64,000 nt of DNA. It comes from Rosistilla carotiformis (GTDB taxonomy: Bacteria; Planctomycetota; Planctomycetia; Pirellulales; Pirellulaceae). A model generated the notes under the pieces. It was not told the DNA's origin, made no database searches, and saw only the letters and a program-made list of their open reading frames with translations. Shown here piece by piece: positions 20,105 through 29,073 of this stretch. Position numbers and translations under genes: made by a program. The stretch is taken from contig NZ_CP036348.1 of NCBI RefSeq assembly GCF_007753095.1, forward strand, positions 3,224,001 to 3,288,000, written 5' to 3'. Every line of letters starts with the position of its first letter. The first letter of the stretch is position 1.

Positions 20105-20917
20105 CTACTGGACCCACGGGAACTGGAGCGCTTCGCGGATCGCGACCGCTTGGGGTTGGCGGTCGACGAAGTAGACGACTTCATCGAATCCGGCGTCCTG
20201 CAAGATCGCGAGCGCTTCGGGATAACCTTCGCCCACGCGCTCGGGAACGTGCGCGTCGGCTCCGATCACGACGGGGATCTCTCGCTCGCGGATCATGCGT
20301 AACATTTGTGGGAACGGATTCATCTCGGTGATCCGTTTGTAGCGTCCGCTGGTGTTCAATTCCATCGCCGTGTTCGACGCGGCGATCCGGTCCAGGACGC
20401 TGGCGATCGTGTCGATCAATCGCTCGGTTTGCCAATCTTCCGGCGTTTCGTTTTTGATCAGGTCGGGGTGGGAGATGCAATCGAACAGGCCGGTCTCGGC
20501 GGCGTCGGCGAGCATGTTGAAGTAGGTGATCTGATCTTGCAGCGGGTCGTCGGTGCGATAGTCGCGGCGGTACTCGGGCGTTTGCGGATGGACCGATCCG
20601 ATCACGTAGCTGAGCGGCGTGTCGGCGATCTGCTGGCGGACAAATTCAACATGGCCGGGATAATAATCGGCCTCCAATCCCAAGCGGACGTCGACCTTAC
20701 CGCGCCACTGGTCGGCCGCTTCGGCAACGATCTGCTGGTATTCGTCCCATTGATCAAGGTCCATCCGGACATGGGCTGAGAATTGATCGGGCATCGGGTT
20801 GTGGCAGGTAATCGTCAACCCCGGCAGGCCGGCGCGGTGGGCGGCGGCGGCGTATTCGCTAGGCATTCCGTGGGCGTGTTTGCAGAGCGGGGTGTGGGAA
20901 TGGGATTCGTAGAGCAT
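20105..20917 (-). CDS. PHP-domain histidinol-phosphatase (HisJ/HisK type)
   Basis: A 270-residue PHP-superfamily metal-dependent phosphoesterase, cytoplasmic. The metal-binding motif HSHTPLCKHAHG is at the N-terminus, followed by GLEADYYPGH, YVIGSVHPQ, FDCISHPDLIK, MELNTSGRYK and VIGADAHVPERVG. This order is that of the PHP-type histidinol-phosphate phosphatases, which perform the penultimate phosphatase step of histidine synthesis. No his gene is adjacent, so the physiological substrate is inferred from the family. It converges on the giant cytochrome gene with about 50 bp between stops. Confidence 0.85.
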   Translation of the reverse strand: MLYESHSHTPLCKHAHGMPSEYAAAAHRAGLPGLTITCHNPMPDQFSAHVRMDLDQWDEYQQIVAEAADQWRGKVDVRLGLEADYYPGHVEFVRQQIADTPLSYVIGSVHPQTPEYRRDYRTDDPLQDQITYFNMLADAAETGLFDCISHPDLIKNETPEDWQTERLIDTIASVLDRIAASNTAMELNTSGRYKRITEMNPFPQMLRMIREREIPVVIGADAHVPERVGEGYPEALAILQDAGFDEVVYFVDRQPQAVAIREALQFPWVQ

Positions 20918-21259
20918 TCGAAATTGCGTGCAATCGGATTGGAAGAGGTGTGTTTGCGTGAGGTCTCGGGAGGGCGTGCTGCGGAGGTGGCCCCACGACG
21001 CCCCGACCTGATCCTAAACTTTTTGGTCCGATACGACAAACGACGTTGGTCCCAAGCCCTAGGTCACCGTGGGATATTCCACCGTCGAAACGATCTTATT
21101 TTTCGAGAAAATCTTCGATCCTGCGATTAACTGACCGACTGCACGTGATCGCGGGGAAGACGCATGCTAGGTTTGCAGGGGCGGAGGGCTACTGAACCCT
21201 TGGGGATACCAACCCACCCGCCGATACATTCGAACGAATTCCTAAGACCGACCCTCGGG
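20918..21259. other. divergent intergenic region
   Basis: About 340 bp lie between the PHP phosphatase start and the beta-helix gene start. It should hold both promoters. No clear promoter boxes, repeats or RNA gene are recognised. Confidence 0.45.
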
Positions 21260-22156
21260 ATGACCATGCTTATTCGAACACTTCTGTTTGCGGTTTCGAT
21301 CGCCTCATGGATGCCCGCGTTGCTGGCACGCGACCTGGTGATCGACAACGTTTCTGGAAGCGATTATCAGAACGATCGCGGTTTGGTTGCCGGGCCTGCC
21401 ACCTTTGGTCCTTACCGCACGATCATGCGGGCACTCCTGGTCGCTCAGCCTGGCGATTCGATCGTGCTCACGAAAACCGACATTCCCTACCGTGAATGCA
21501 TCTCGCTGAACGGGACCCGACACAGCGGCACACCGATGTTTCCGTTTCGGATCGTCGGCAACGGCGCCGTCTTGGACGGATCGACCTCGCCCCGCCGCGA
21601 TGGTTGGGAGATCGTCAGCGGTGATCTGTACCGCTACATCCCACCGCGTCCGGGATATGGTCAGATGATGCTTGCCGGCCGCGCGATGTCACGTTTTATC
21701 AGCAGCGATGGCGACCTGTCGGCGATGGCTGCGGGACAATGGGCACATTGGAATGGGCGGATGTTCTATCGCCCTCCGGCGGGGAAGAGCCCGTTAGACG
21801 AACCGTTAGAAATCACGACCGAAGCGGTCGGGATCACGCTGTATGACGTCGAGCATGTGATCATCAGCGACCTCACCGTGCGTGGCTATCGGTTGGATGG
21901 GATCAATGCGCACGACAAAGCCAATCATGTTCAATTGATCGGGATCGCCGCGCGGCACAACGGACGCAGCGGGATCAGCGTCGGTGGCAGCAGCAGCGTC
22001 ACGATCGGGGCGACGCTGTGTGAACTCAATTCGGTCGCTCAATTGCGTACCGAGGGACAATCGCACACCTATCTGGCGAATGTCGATCTTGCCGAAGGGG
22101 TCGGCACGCCGCTGGCAAATGAAGGGGGGCGCGTGTTGCGATTGCCAAAGGAATGA
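21260..22156 (+). CDS. Exported right-handed beta-helix protein
   Basis: A 298-residue protein with an N-terminal signal (LIRTLLFAVSIASWMPALLA) and then DLVIDNVSGSD, the usual opening of secreted parallel beta-helix proteins. It contains TFGPYRTIMRALLVAQPGDS, a typical first coil of pectate-lyase-like folds. Repeating beta-rich coils follow, such as GITLYDVEHVIISDLTVRGY and HVQLIGIAARHNGRSGISVGG. Catalytic residues cannot be assigned; polysaccharide binding or cleavage is likely from the fold. ATG 21260 is chosen as the start of the signal; ATG 21266 is equally possible. A good terminator follows at 22168. Confidence 0.75.
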   Translation: MTMLIRTLLFAVSIASWMPALLARDLVIDNVSGSDYQNDRGLVAGPATFGPYRTIMRALLVAQPGDSIVLTKTDIPYRECISLNGTRHSGTPMFPFRIVGNGAVLDGSTSPRRDGWEIVSGDLYRYIPPRPGYGQMMLAGRAMSRFISSDGDLSAMAAGQWAHWNGRMFYRPPAGKSPLDEPLEITTEAVGITLYDVEHVIISDLTVRGYRLDGINAHDKANHVQLIGIAARHNGRSGISVGGSSSVTIGATLCELNSVAQLRTEGQSHTYLANVDLAEGVGTPLANEGGRVLRLPKE

Positions 22157-22167
22157 TTGTGTGCGAC

Positions 22168-22199
22168 AAAAGGGGCTTGTCTTCTTTTAGGCCCCTTTT
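22168..22199 (+). terminator. Rho-independent terminator after the beta-helix gene
   Basis: A 9-bp perfect stem (aaaaggggc and gcccctttt) with a 14-nt loop follows the stop codon by 11 bp. The right arm ends in four T residues. It separates the beta-helix gene from the histidine kinase gene 23 bp further on. Confidence 0.75.
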
Positions 22200-22222
22200 G
22201 ATTCCTCGAGGACCGCGCGGAC

Positions 22223-24079
22223 ATGTTCCGAATGCTATCGGGCATCTTTTCGTCGATGAGCCTGGAGCGGAAATGTCTGCTGTTCTTCGGCGCAGCGCTT
22301 CTGCTGCTGATGTTCTTCGCGTTTTCGATTGTTGAAGTCATCGCCCAGCGACTGGTCTCGCAGAAGATCCAGCAGAGTGCCAAGGACTACGCCAACACGA
22401 TCCTAGCTCGCGAGCACTGGCGGGTGATGATGACCGATGCGGTCAAGAAGCAGCGACAGCAGATCATCGGCAAGCAAAAGGTCGACGACGAATCGCTCGA
22501 TAAATTGCTAGCTCGCGATTGGGAAACGCTGGACAAGCTGGATGTCTACCTGCTGAAAAAGAAGCGGCATTCGGCGGAAGTGATCGCTTTGGACGAAGGG
22601 CCCACGCTGCAGGACTTGCGGACGCCGGTGTTGTCGACCGATTTGGAAGAGCGGTCCAAGCTGGAAGATCTGGAGCGTCGGTACCGCGATTATTTGACGC
22701 GGCACTATACCGAAAACCGTCCCAATTTCCTGCAGGCGACCGAGCTGGACGATAACGACAATTTCATGCATCTGACACTGCAGCCGCTGTTCGAAGAGCG
22801 GGGCCCGGTGGGGGATCGGTACATTTTTTATGATCCGATCTTTTTCAAGCCGATCTGCATGACCTGCCACACCAGCCCGAACTTCAATTTTTTCAGCGAT
22901 CTGCCGAACGATGAATTCGCGGAACAATTGGTCGCTGCGACGCCGTTTCGGGCCGTTCGGGTGAGCATGCCCTACAAAGAGACCGAAGCCTCGGCGACCT
23001 GGATCCGGGCCGTCGTGATGGCGCTTGCGATGTTGATCATCGCGATCACGCTGGCCGTGTTGCACATGATCTTGCGGTACCTGGTGCTGCATCCGCTGCA
23101 GCATTTGCGGGATGTCAGCGATTCGATTTCGCGCGGTAACACCGAACTGCGCGCCGAGATCGATACCGAAGACGAATTCAACGAACTGGCCGATGCGTTC
23201 AACCGCATGCTTCGCCACCTGACCGAAACGCAGGACCAATTGCGCGAGGTGAACCGTGAATTGGACCAACGCGTCGATCAGTTGGCTCAGTTGAACTTGC
23301 AGCTGTACGAAGCAAACCGATTGAAAAGCGACTTCCTGGCGAACATGAGTCACGAATTGCGGACGCCGCTGAACAGCATCATCGGGTTTTCCGATGTCCT
23401 CAAGGGCCTTCAGACGCTGACCGAAAAGCAGCGGAATTACGCGTCGAACATCGAAAAAAGCGGCCGGGTGCTGTTGGAGATGATCAACGACATTTTGGAT
23501 CTGGCGAAGGTCGAGGCGGGCAAGATGGAGGTCCGCCCGACGCGGTTCGACCTGGTTTCGGTCGTCAGCTTGCAATGCGATATGGTTCGCAGCCTGTCGA
23601 ACGAAAAGAACATCGACCTGTCGATCGAATCGGTCGACGACCTGCCACTTGTCTATCAGGACCAAAACAAGATCGGGCAGATCCTGACCAATTTGCTTGG
23701 CAATGCGATCAAATTCACTCCCGAAGGGGGACTGATCACTGCCAAAATCGAACTGGTCGGTGCCGATCGATTCCGTCTGCTGGTTACCGATACCGGAATC
23801 GGAATCCCCGAAGACGATCAGAAGGTGATTTTCGAGAAGTTTCGCCAAAGCAAGGCGGTGCTGGATAACGACGGGCTGACGCGCGAGTTCTCGGGAACCG
23901 GGCTGGGGCTATCGATCGTTAAAGAGCTGTGCAAGCTGTTGGGGGGCGAGGTCACTTTTACAAGCGAACTGGGCCGCGGCAGCACGTTCATCATCACGCT
24001 GCCTTTCGAATTGCGGACCGATCAGCCCGCCGCGCCTTCGGATCCGATGCTCGATTCCATCAAGGCGGCGGTCAGTTAG
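22223..24079 (+). CDS. Membrane sensor histidine kinase with haem-binding Tll0287-like (DUF3365) domain
   Basis: A 618-residue two-component sensor. A first transmembrane helix (about 20-42) is followed by an extracytoplasmic domain of about 220 residues that contains C212-M-T-C-H216, a c-type haem attachment motif. This layout fits the Tll0287-like/DUF3365 family. A second membrane helix (about 265-290), a HAMP linker, a coiled coil and the HisKA domain follow, with phospho-acceptor H377 in NMSHELRTPLNS. The ATPase domain has QILTNLLGNAIKFTPEGG, DTGIGIPEDDQ and GTGLGLSIVKELC. There is no receiver domain. It may sense redox state, oxygen or NO through the haem. It converges on a NarL-type regulator gene 53 bp away, a plausible but unproven partner. 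Confidence 0.9.
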   Translation: MFRMLSGIFSSMSLERKCLLFFGAALLLLMFFAFSIVEVIAQRLVSQKIQQSAKDYANTILAREHWRVMMTDAVKKQRQQIIGKQKVDDESLDKLLARDWETLDKLDVYLLKKKRHSAEVIALDEGPTLQDLRTPVLSTDLEERSKLEDLERRYRDYLTRHYTENRPNFLQATELDDNDNFMHLTLQPLFEERGPVGDRYIFYDPIFFKPICMTCHTSPNFNFFSDLPNDEFAEQLVAATPFRAVRVSMPYKETEASATWIRAVVMALAMLIIAITLAVLHMILRYLVLHPLQHLRDVSDSISRGNTELRAEIDTEDEFNELADAFNRMLRHLTETQDQLREVNRELDQRVDQLAQLNLQLYEANRLKSDFLANMSHELRTPLNSIIGFSDVLKGLQTLTEKQRNYASNIEKSGRVLLEMINDILDLAKVEAGKMEVRPTRFDLVSVVSLQCDMVRSLSNEKNIDLSIESVDDLPLVYQDQNKIGQILTNLLGNAIKFTPEGGLITAKIELVGADRFRLLVTDTGIGIPEDDQKVIFEKFRQSKAVLDNDGLTREFSGTGLGLSIVKELCKLLGGEVTFTSELGRGSTFIITLPFELRTDQPAAPSDPMLDSIKAAVS

Positions 24080-24132
24080 AACCGCAACCTGGAAATCGTG
24101 GCAGCCGTTGGCGTCGAAAAGAAGCGACTCGC

Positions 24133-24765
24133 TTAGACCAGGTTCTTGCGAACGGCCCAAACTGCCGCTTGGGTACGGTCGGTCACGCCCACCTTGCGGA
24201 GGATGTGCTGGACGTGCTCTTTGACCGTTTCATAGCTGATGTCGAGCGCTTTGGCGATTTCTTTGTTGGTGAGACCCAACGCCATTTGTCGCAGCACTTC
24301 GCTTTCGCGTTGCGTTAGCGGTACGTCGATGTCCGAAGCGATGCGTGGCGTCGCTAACGCGCCGGTCACGCGACGCAGTTCGTCGCGGGTCCAGGCCGAG
24401 CCGCCACCGGCGCACAATCGGATCGCTTCGACAAGCTTGCTGCGTTCGCAGTCCTTCAGCAGGTAGCCCGCAGCGCCCAAGGCAACCGCACGGGCGACGT
24501 AGGTTGGATTGTCGTAGGCCGACAGCAGAACGACGGGAAGGTCGGGATAGTCCAGCTTGATACGTCCCAACGCAGCGAGGCCATCGCCCCCCTGCATACG
24601 GATGTCCAATAAGACAAGGTCAGGAGTTTCCTTTGTCAGGAATTCGAGTGCTTCGGCAGAACTTACCGCTTCGCCGACAATCTCGACTTCGACATCAGAC
24701 AACAGGTTACGCAGTCCCAGTCGAACAACTTCGTGGTCATCAACAACGAGTAATCGGATTTTCAT
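24133..24765 (-). CDS. NarL/LuxR-type response regulator
   Basis: A 210-residue cytoplasmic transcription regulator. The receiver domain (about 1-120) has the acidic pair in VVDDHE and the phospho-acceptor Asp in LVLLDIRMQGGDG. The conserved Ser/Thr in VVLLSAYD and Lys in GYLLKDC are present. The C-terminal LuxR helix-turn-helix reads LTQRESEVLRQMALGLTNKEIAKAL followed by SYETVKEHVQHILRKVGV. ATG 24765 has GGAG 6 nt upstream; the alternative ATG at 24777 is less well placed. It is convergent with the haem sensor kinase gene, so the two may form one system. Confidence 0.92.
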   Translation of the reverse strand: MKIRLLVVDDHEVVRLGLRNLLSDVEVEIVGEAVSSAEALEFLTKETPDLVLLDIRMQGGDGLAALGRIKLDYPDLPVVLLSAYDNPTYVARAVALGAAGYLLKDCERSKLVEAIRLCAGGGSAWTRDELRRVTGALATPRIASDIDVPLTQRESEVLRQMALGLTNKEIAKALDISYETVKEHVQHILRKVGVTDRTQAAVWAVRKNLV

Positions 24766-25324
24766 TCTTGGCTCCAATGAACGCTAGCTATGGATGGCGT
24801 TCGGTGTTTTTCCCGATCGGGAAGTTCAGTTGAGCGAGCACAGTTTTCATCAGTCAGGACGTTCATGCACTGATTTGCGTCGCGTGATACATGGTTAATT
24901 CGGGTGTCGAATCGCGCGTCACGGGCCTCTTTGGATCGATACCTCCAACGGATGTGTTATCAGTACCAATGTGGACGGGGGCCTCTACGGGACGCGAAAA
25001 ATTCAATCAAAGTCCGCCGTAACACTCAATTTGCATTGACCGGAAATCGGACACTGCATGGAGGTAGACTTTTGTTCATATTACCCCTCTGCAGACGGGG
25101 CATGCAAGGGCTGATGGAAATTTTTTAAAAGATTGCCTCGATCGTCCGCGCTCGGGGCTTACTTTTTTGCGGTCTCTCGGTGATCTACACTAGGGAAGCT
25201 TGTACGCTTCCCCAGTTTGGTGATCGTTCGGTGGACCGGACGTTCACCGGACATGGCTATTATTAGGGACTGGCAAGCCCCCCACGTCATCATTTTCCAA
25301 TTGCTAGTAATTTAGAGAGCCTCG
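24766..25324. other. divergent intergenic region with a small hairpin
   Basis: About 560 bp lie between the response regulator start and the Gfo/Idh/MocA gene. A 7-bp inverted repeat (gggaagc at 25193-25199, gcttccc at 25206-25212) lies about 110 bp before the oxidoreductase start and could be an operator or leader hairpin. Part of the region (about 25080-25170) is AT-rich and contains T-runs. No gene or RNA is recognised. Confidence 0.45.
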
Positions 25325-26641
25325 ATGTCGATCGACCGTCGAAAATTCATCGCTTCGGCTGCAACTGCCGGAGCCCTGTGTGCCGCCCCCGCCATCCACG
25401 GGGCGCAGAAATCACCGACCTATCGAACCGCGGTGATCGGAGCGGGCTGGTGGGGGATGAACATTTTGCGCGAGGCGGTGGCGTCGCAGCGGGTCAAAGT
25501 GGTGGCGATCTGCGATGTCGATCAGGACAAATTGGAACTCGCCGCCGAGGAGATCGAAGACCTGTGCGGCGATCAAGCGAAGACGTACGGCGATTTCCGC
25601 GAGATGTTGGACCGCGAACAAATCGATATCGTGATCATCGCCACTCCCGATCACTGGCACGCCCTGAATGCGATCGCGGCGCTCGAGAAGGGGTGCCATG
25701 TGTTTGTCGAGAAGCCGACCGGGCATACGATCGGTGAGAGTCGCGCGATGGTCGACGTGGCTCAGGCGACAGGGCGGAGCGTTCAGGTGGGGCTACATCG
25801 CCGGATCGGGCCGCATCATGTTTCGGCAAATCAATTCCTTCGCGATGGAAATTTGGGGACGATCGGTGCGGTGCGGATGTTTGTCAACAGCAAGGGGGGC
25901 GTTGAGCGGCCGACGCGAAATTCGGAGCCGCCCGAAACGCTCGACTGGGAGATGTATTGCGGCCCCGCGCCGCTGCGTCCCTTCAATCGCAAAATTCATC
26001 CCGGCGGGTTCCGGCATTTCTTAGACTTTGCCAACGGAACGCTGGGAGACTGGGGCGTCCATTGGTTGGATCAAATGTTGATGTGGTCCGAAGAGAAGTA
26101 CCCCAAGAGCGTCTATTCGACGGGAGGTCGGCCGGTGCAGGGGCCTGCCGTATTGAACGCCACCGAACAAACAACCGACGCCCCCGACAGTCAGGTCGCG
26201 GTCTATCAATTCGAATCGTTTACCGCGACTTGGGAACACCGTAAGTTTGCCGGTCACGGTCCCGAACGCCACAACGTGGGTTGCTATTTTTATGGTGACC
26301 GAGGGACGTTGCATGTGGGGTGGCGCGACGGGTGGACGTTTTATCCGACCGATTCCAAAAAGGCGATCCAGCACGAAGATGCTCAATTGCAAGAACCCGA
26401 TGGCCATAACATGCAATTGCTGTGGGCAGACTTTTTGCGTTCGATCGAATCGGGCAAACCGGCAACCTGCAGCGCGCTGATCGGTCACCAGGCGACGAAT
26501 CTCAGTTTGTTGGGGATGTTGTCGATGAAGTTGGGGCGCAGCATCGCTTGGGATGGCGCAACCGAAACGATTCCCGGCGATGCCGAAGCCAACGGATTGT
26601 TGCGCCGCGAGTATCGTGGCCCATGGAAGTACCCGACGTAG
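25325..26641 (+). CDS. Gfo/Idh/MocA family oxidoreductase with Tat signal
   Basis: A 438-residue NAD(P)-dependent sugar oxidoreductase family member, probably exported. The N-terminus is a twin-arginine-type signal (DRRKFIASAATAGALCAAPA). The Rossmann motif VIGAGWWGMNI follows, then VVAICDVDQDK, IIATPDHWHA and the conserved EKP block (HVFVEKPTGH). The second half matches the planctomycete exported Gfo/Idh group (GPAPLRPFNRKIHPGGFRHF, GDWGVHWLDQM). The family reduces or oxidises sugar hydroxyls, often with tightly bound cofactor; the substrate is unknown. It appears monocistronic. Another member without a Tat signal is at 54351. Confidence 0.9.
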   Translation: MSIDRRKFIASAATAGALCAAPAIHGAQKSPTYRTAVIGAGWWGMNILREAVASQRVKVVAICDVDQDKLELAAEEIEDLCGDQAKTYGDFREMLDREQIDIVIIATPDHWHALNAIAALEKGCHVFVEKPTGHTIGESRAMVDVAQATGRSVQVGLHRRIGPHHVSANQFLRDGNLGTIGAVRMFVNSKGGVERPTRNSEPPETLDWEMYCGPAPLRPFNRKIHPGGFRHFLDFANGTLGDWGVHWLDQMLMWSEEKYPKSVYSTGGRPVQGPAVLNATEQTTDAPDSQVAVYQFESFTATWEHRKFAGHGPERHNVGCYFYGDRGTLHVGWRDGWTFYPTDSKKAIQHEDAQLQEPDGHNMQLLWADFLRSIESGKPATCSALIGHQATNLSLLGMLSMKLGRSIAWDGATETIPGDAEANGLLRREYRGPWKYPT

Positions 26642-26911
26642 GCATTCTCTTCATGAAGGAGATCGCAGCGGCGGAATGAACGTCGCGGGGCAAGGGCGTC
26701 GGTTCGGCGCTGCCAGAGAACCAGCGAACCGCTAGACTTCTGAAAGTCGTTCCGAACGACTGACATTGGCATCAACGTGGGAGTCGAGGTTCCCGCCGAT
26801 TCCTCGTGTTGCGGAATCAGCCCCACGGCTCGATTTCCCCCACGACACCGGCAGATGCCCACGCTGTCGGTGCCCTTCATCCTAAAAAATCTTCTCGCCG
26901 ATCTTCCGCTT

Positions 26912-28054
26912 ATGTTCCTCCCCATCGCTCATTGGATGCTTATTTTAGTGGGCCATTTTGGGCTGCATCTGACGTTTTATAACCGCATCAACGCGACGGG
27001 CTTGCAGCGTTGGCAGATCAAATTGATCGAGCGGTCGGTGGCGGTTGAGTGTTTTCTGTTTCCGATCGTGGCGTACTTTTACCCGAACCCGGCGGCGCTG
27101 CCTGCGGCGTTGCAGGTCTACAGTTGGATCTGCTTGGCGGCGATCTTGGTGCTGGGAATCCCGTGGCTTATTTACCGCCCGATCTTTCGCATCGGTTGGC
27201 TGCCGGTCGAACGCCGGGTGACGCACGTCGTGGTCGATGCGCAATTGCCAACGTCTCCGTTCGGTTCGTTGCGATGTCGTATCAACGCGGCGTTGCCAAT
27301 GAATCAGATCTCTCATCTGGCGATCGAACACAAGGAACTTCCCGTCGCGCGGCTGCCCGCCACGTTGGACGGGCTGCGGCTGGCCCATCTGTCCGATGTC
27401 CATCTGACAGGCGACATGCTGCCCACGTTCTACCAATACGTCGCCGACCAATTGATGGCGTGGGAACCGGAGATCGTTTGTTTGACAGGAGACATCGTCG
27501 ACAAGGCTGACTGCATTGCTTGGCTGCCCGATTGTTTCGGCGGCATCCACGCGGCGGGCGGGTGTTATTTTATCCTGGGCAATCACGACACCCGCGTCGC
27601 CGACCCTCGAATGGTGCGTCGTGAGATGGAAGCGTTGGGTTGGACCGATTTGGGAGGGCGGGCCCAGCCGATAACGCTGCGCGATACCGAGATTGTGATC
27701 GCTGGAAATGAATTGCCGTGGTTCGGTCCCGCACCGCCGTTGGACGCTGTGGGGGATGAACGGTTCCGATTGGTTCTCAGCCATTCACCCGATCAGATCG
27801 CTTGGGCCCGACGTAACCACGTCGATTTCATGTTGGCTGGACACACGCATGGTGGACATGGTCGTCTGCCATTTGCCGGACCGTTGTTATCCCCGAGTCA
27901 CTATGGCAGTCGGTTTGCATCGGGAGAATTTGATCTCCCTCCGACCACGATGCATGTCACGCGCGGGCTGTTCGGCACACACTTGCAACGCTTCCGCTGT
28001 CCCCCGGAATTGTCGTTGCTGACGCTGCGTCAACGGAACCGCACAAGTTCTTGA
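26912..28054 (+). CDS. Membrane-anchored metallophosphoesterase
   Basis: A calcineurin-like phosphoesterase of about 380 residues. The N-terminal 120 residues hold two or three hydrophobic helices, so the enzyme is membrane-bound. The metal motifs are LAHLSDVHLTG, CLTGDIVDKAD, FILGNHD, LVLSHSPD and MLAGHTHGGHG, in the order of the YkuE/UDP-2,3-diacylglucosamine-type group. The substrate cannot be told. The start is uncertain: ATG 26912 begins the membrane helix, ATG 26855 and GTG 26777 extend it, and none has a strong ribosome site. Its last 25 bp overlap the end of the convergent RNase HII-like gene. Confidence 0.85.
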   Translation: MFLPIAHWMLILVGHFGLHLTFYNRINATGLQRWQIKLIERSVAVECFLFPIVAYFYPNPAALPAALQVYSWICLAAILVLGIPWLIYRPIFRIGWLPVERRVTHVVVDAQLPTSPFGSLRCRINAALPMNQISHLAIEHKELPVARLPATLDGLRLAHLSDVHLTGDMLPTFYQYVADQLMAWEPEIVCLTGDIVDKADCIAWLPDCFGGIHAAGGCYFILGNHDTRVADPRMVRREMEALGWTDLGGRAQPITLRDTEIVIAGNELPWFGPAPPLDAVGDERFRLVLSHSPDQIAWARRNHVDFMLAGHTHGGHGRLPFAGPLLSPSHYGSRFASGEFDLPPTTMHVTRGLFGTHLQRFRCPPELSLLTLRQRNRTSS

Positions 28055-28995
28055 TCGGTCAGTTTTTGTTTTGCGATCGCCGACGCGATCTCGCTCAAAA
28101 AACGACGCGCGTCTCCGGGATATCCGGCCGTCGGTCGCAGCCCCGGCACCTGGGCTTGCCAGTACGCATTAAAGACGTCCATCAATCGTTCCCGCGTATA
28201 TTTGGCTATCATCGACGCCAACGCGACCGGGGCGAATGTGTCCCCTTTGGCGGTGAAATGCCAGCGGATCGTGCGATCGGCCAGCTGCACTTGGTAGCGG
28301 CTGGTCAGACGTCCTTCGGTCTCAACCGAAACCCGACCTTCGGGGAAGAAATGTTGCAACAGGCTGCCGTAATAGGCTCGCCCGCCGTGCTTGTCGCTGA
28401 AGACTTCGACATCCTCCGCGTCGCAATCCAAAATTTGCGGTTTCACCAACGCCACAGTCTGTTCGGACAGCAAGGTCGCCTTGTTGCCAGCAGAGGCGCA
28501 CATCGCGTTGAAGGCTGCCGCCGAGAGGATCGTTGCCGAAGCCGATCGCATCTGCAACGTGTCGGTTTGCCAGTGCTCGCCGACCGCCGCGGTCAATTGT
28601 GTCCAATCGATCGACTCTTTCAGATCGATCGGAAATCGTTCGCTCAAATTGGCAAACCATCGCGTTGTCGCGAGCGATTCTGGCGTGGCGGGCGATAAAA
28701 GACGCAACCACTGGGCGAGCGATGCGATCGGACGCGAAGAAGCGCATGCGGCCACGCTGAGCATCGCGATCTCAAGGGTCCGTAGCCCACCGGCTCGACC
28801 CGGGGCAAACAGCTTTTTGGAATCGCCGATCCGAACCCGACCCAGCGACGGGATTTCAAAGCCTTGCTCAAGATCCGCGAGCGTCGCGGTCATGTCAGCC
28901 GCTTCGGGAAGATCCCAGCAAGTTGCCGCGATCACCAAGGGGCCCAGTTGCGGGCCGTAGCCCGCTTCGTCAGTTGCAATCAGCCGTTTAGTCAT
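28030..28995 (-). CDS. RNase HII-like protein, divergent
   Basis: A 321-residue cytoplasmic protein that looks like a distant RNase HII. The N-terminal ATDEAGYGPQLGPLVIAAT resembles the RNase HII opening DEAGRGPLAGPVV. It retains the Asp-Glu pair but has Tyr in place of the Arg of the GRG motif. IGDSKKL, then DVEVFSDKHGGRAYYG and ASMIAKYTRERLMDVFN followed by GYPGDARRFL, match later RNase HII blocks. The middle (about residues 85-190) has no counterpart and makes the protein roughly 100 residues longer than usual. Nucleic-acid cleavage is therefore an inference. ATG 28995 is chosen; an upstream in-frame start at 29028 is possible. It overlaps the convergent phosphoesterase gene by 25 bp. Confidence 0.6.
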   Translation of the reverse strand: MTKRLIATDEAGYGPQLGPLVIAATCWDLPEAADMTATLADLEQGFEIPSLGRVRIGDSKKLFAPGRAGGLRTLEIAMLSVAACASSRPIASLAQWLRLLSPATPESLATTRWFANLSERFPIDLKESIDWTQLTAAVGEHWQTDTLQMRSASATILSAAAFNAMCASAGNKATLLSEQTVALVKPQILDCDAEDVEVFSDKHGGRAYYGSLLQHFFPEGRVSVETEGRLTSRYQVQLADRTIRWHFTAKGDTFAPVALASMIAKYTRERLMDVFNAYWQAQVPGLRPTAGYPGDARRFLSEIASAIAKQKLTDQELVRFR

Positions 28996-29073
28996 GAGAG
29001 ATGTCACAGAAGAGTCGTTCCACGGCATTTGTCTTGGCTAGTTTAATCGCTCCTTTAGTGAAAAATCAACCGA

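Noticed and set aside
22508-23848. 446-codon minus-strand open frame
   Set aside because: It is antisense to the sensor kinase gene and has no domain or start signal.
26945-27784. 279-codon minus-strand open frame
   Set aside because: It is antisense to the metallophosphoesterase gene, whose metal motifs are intact.
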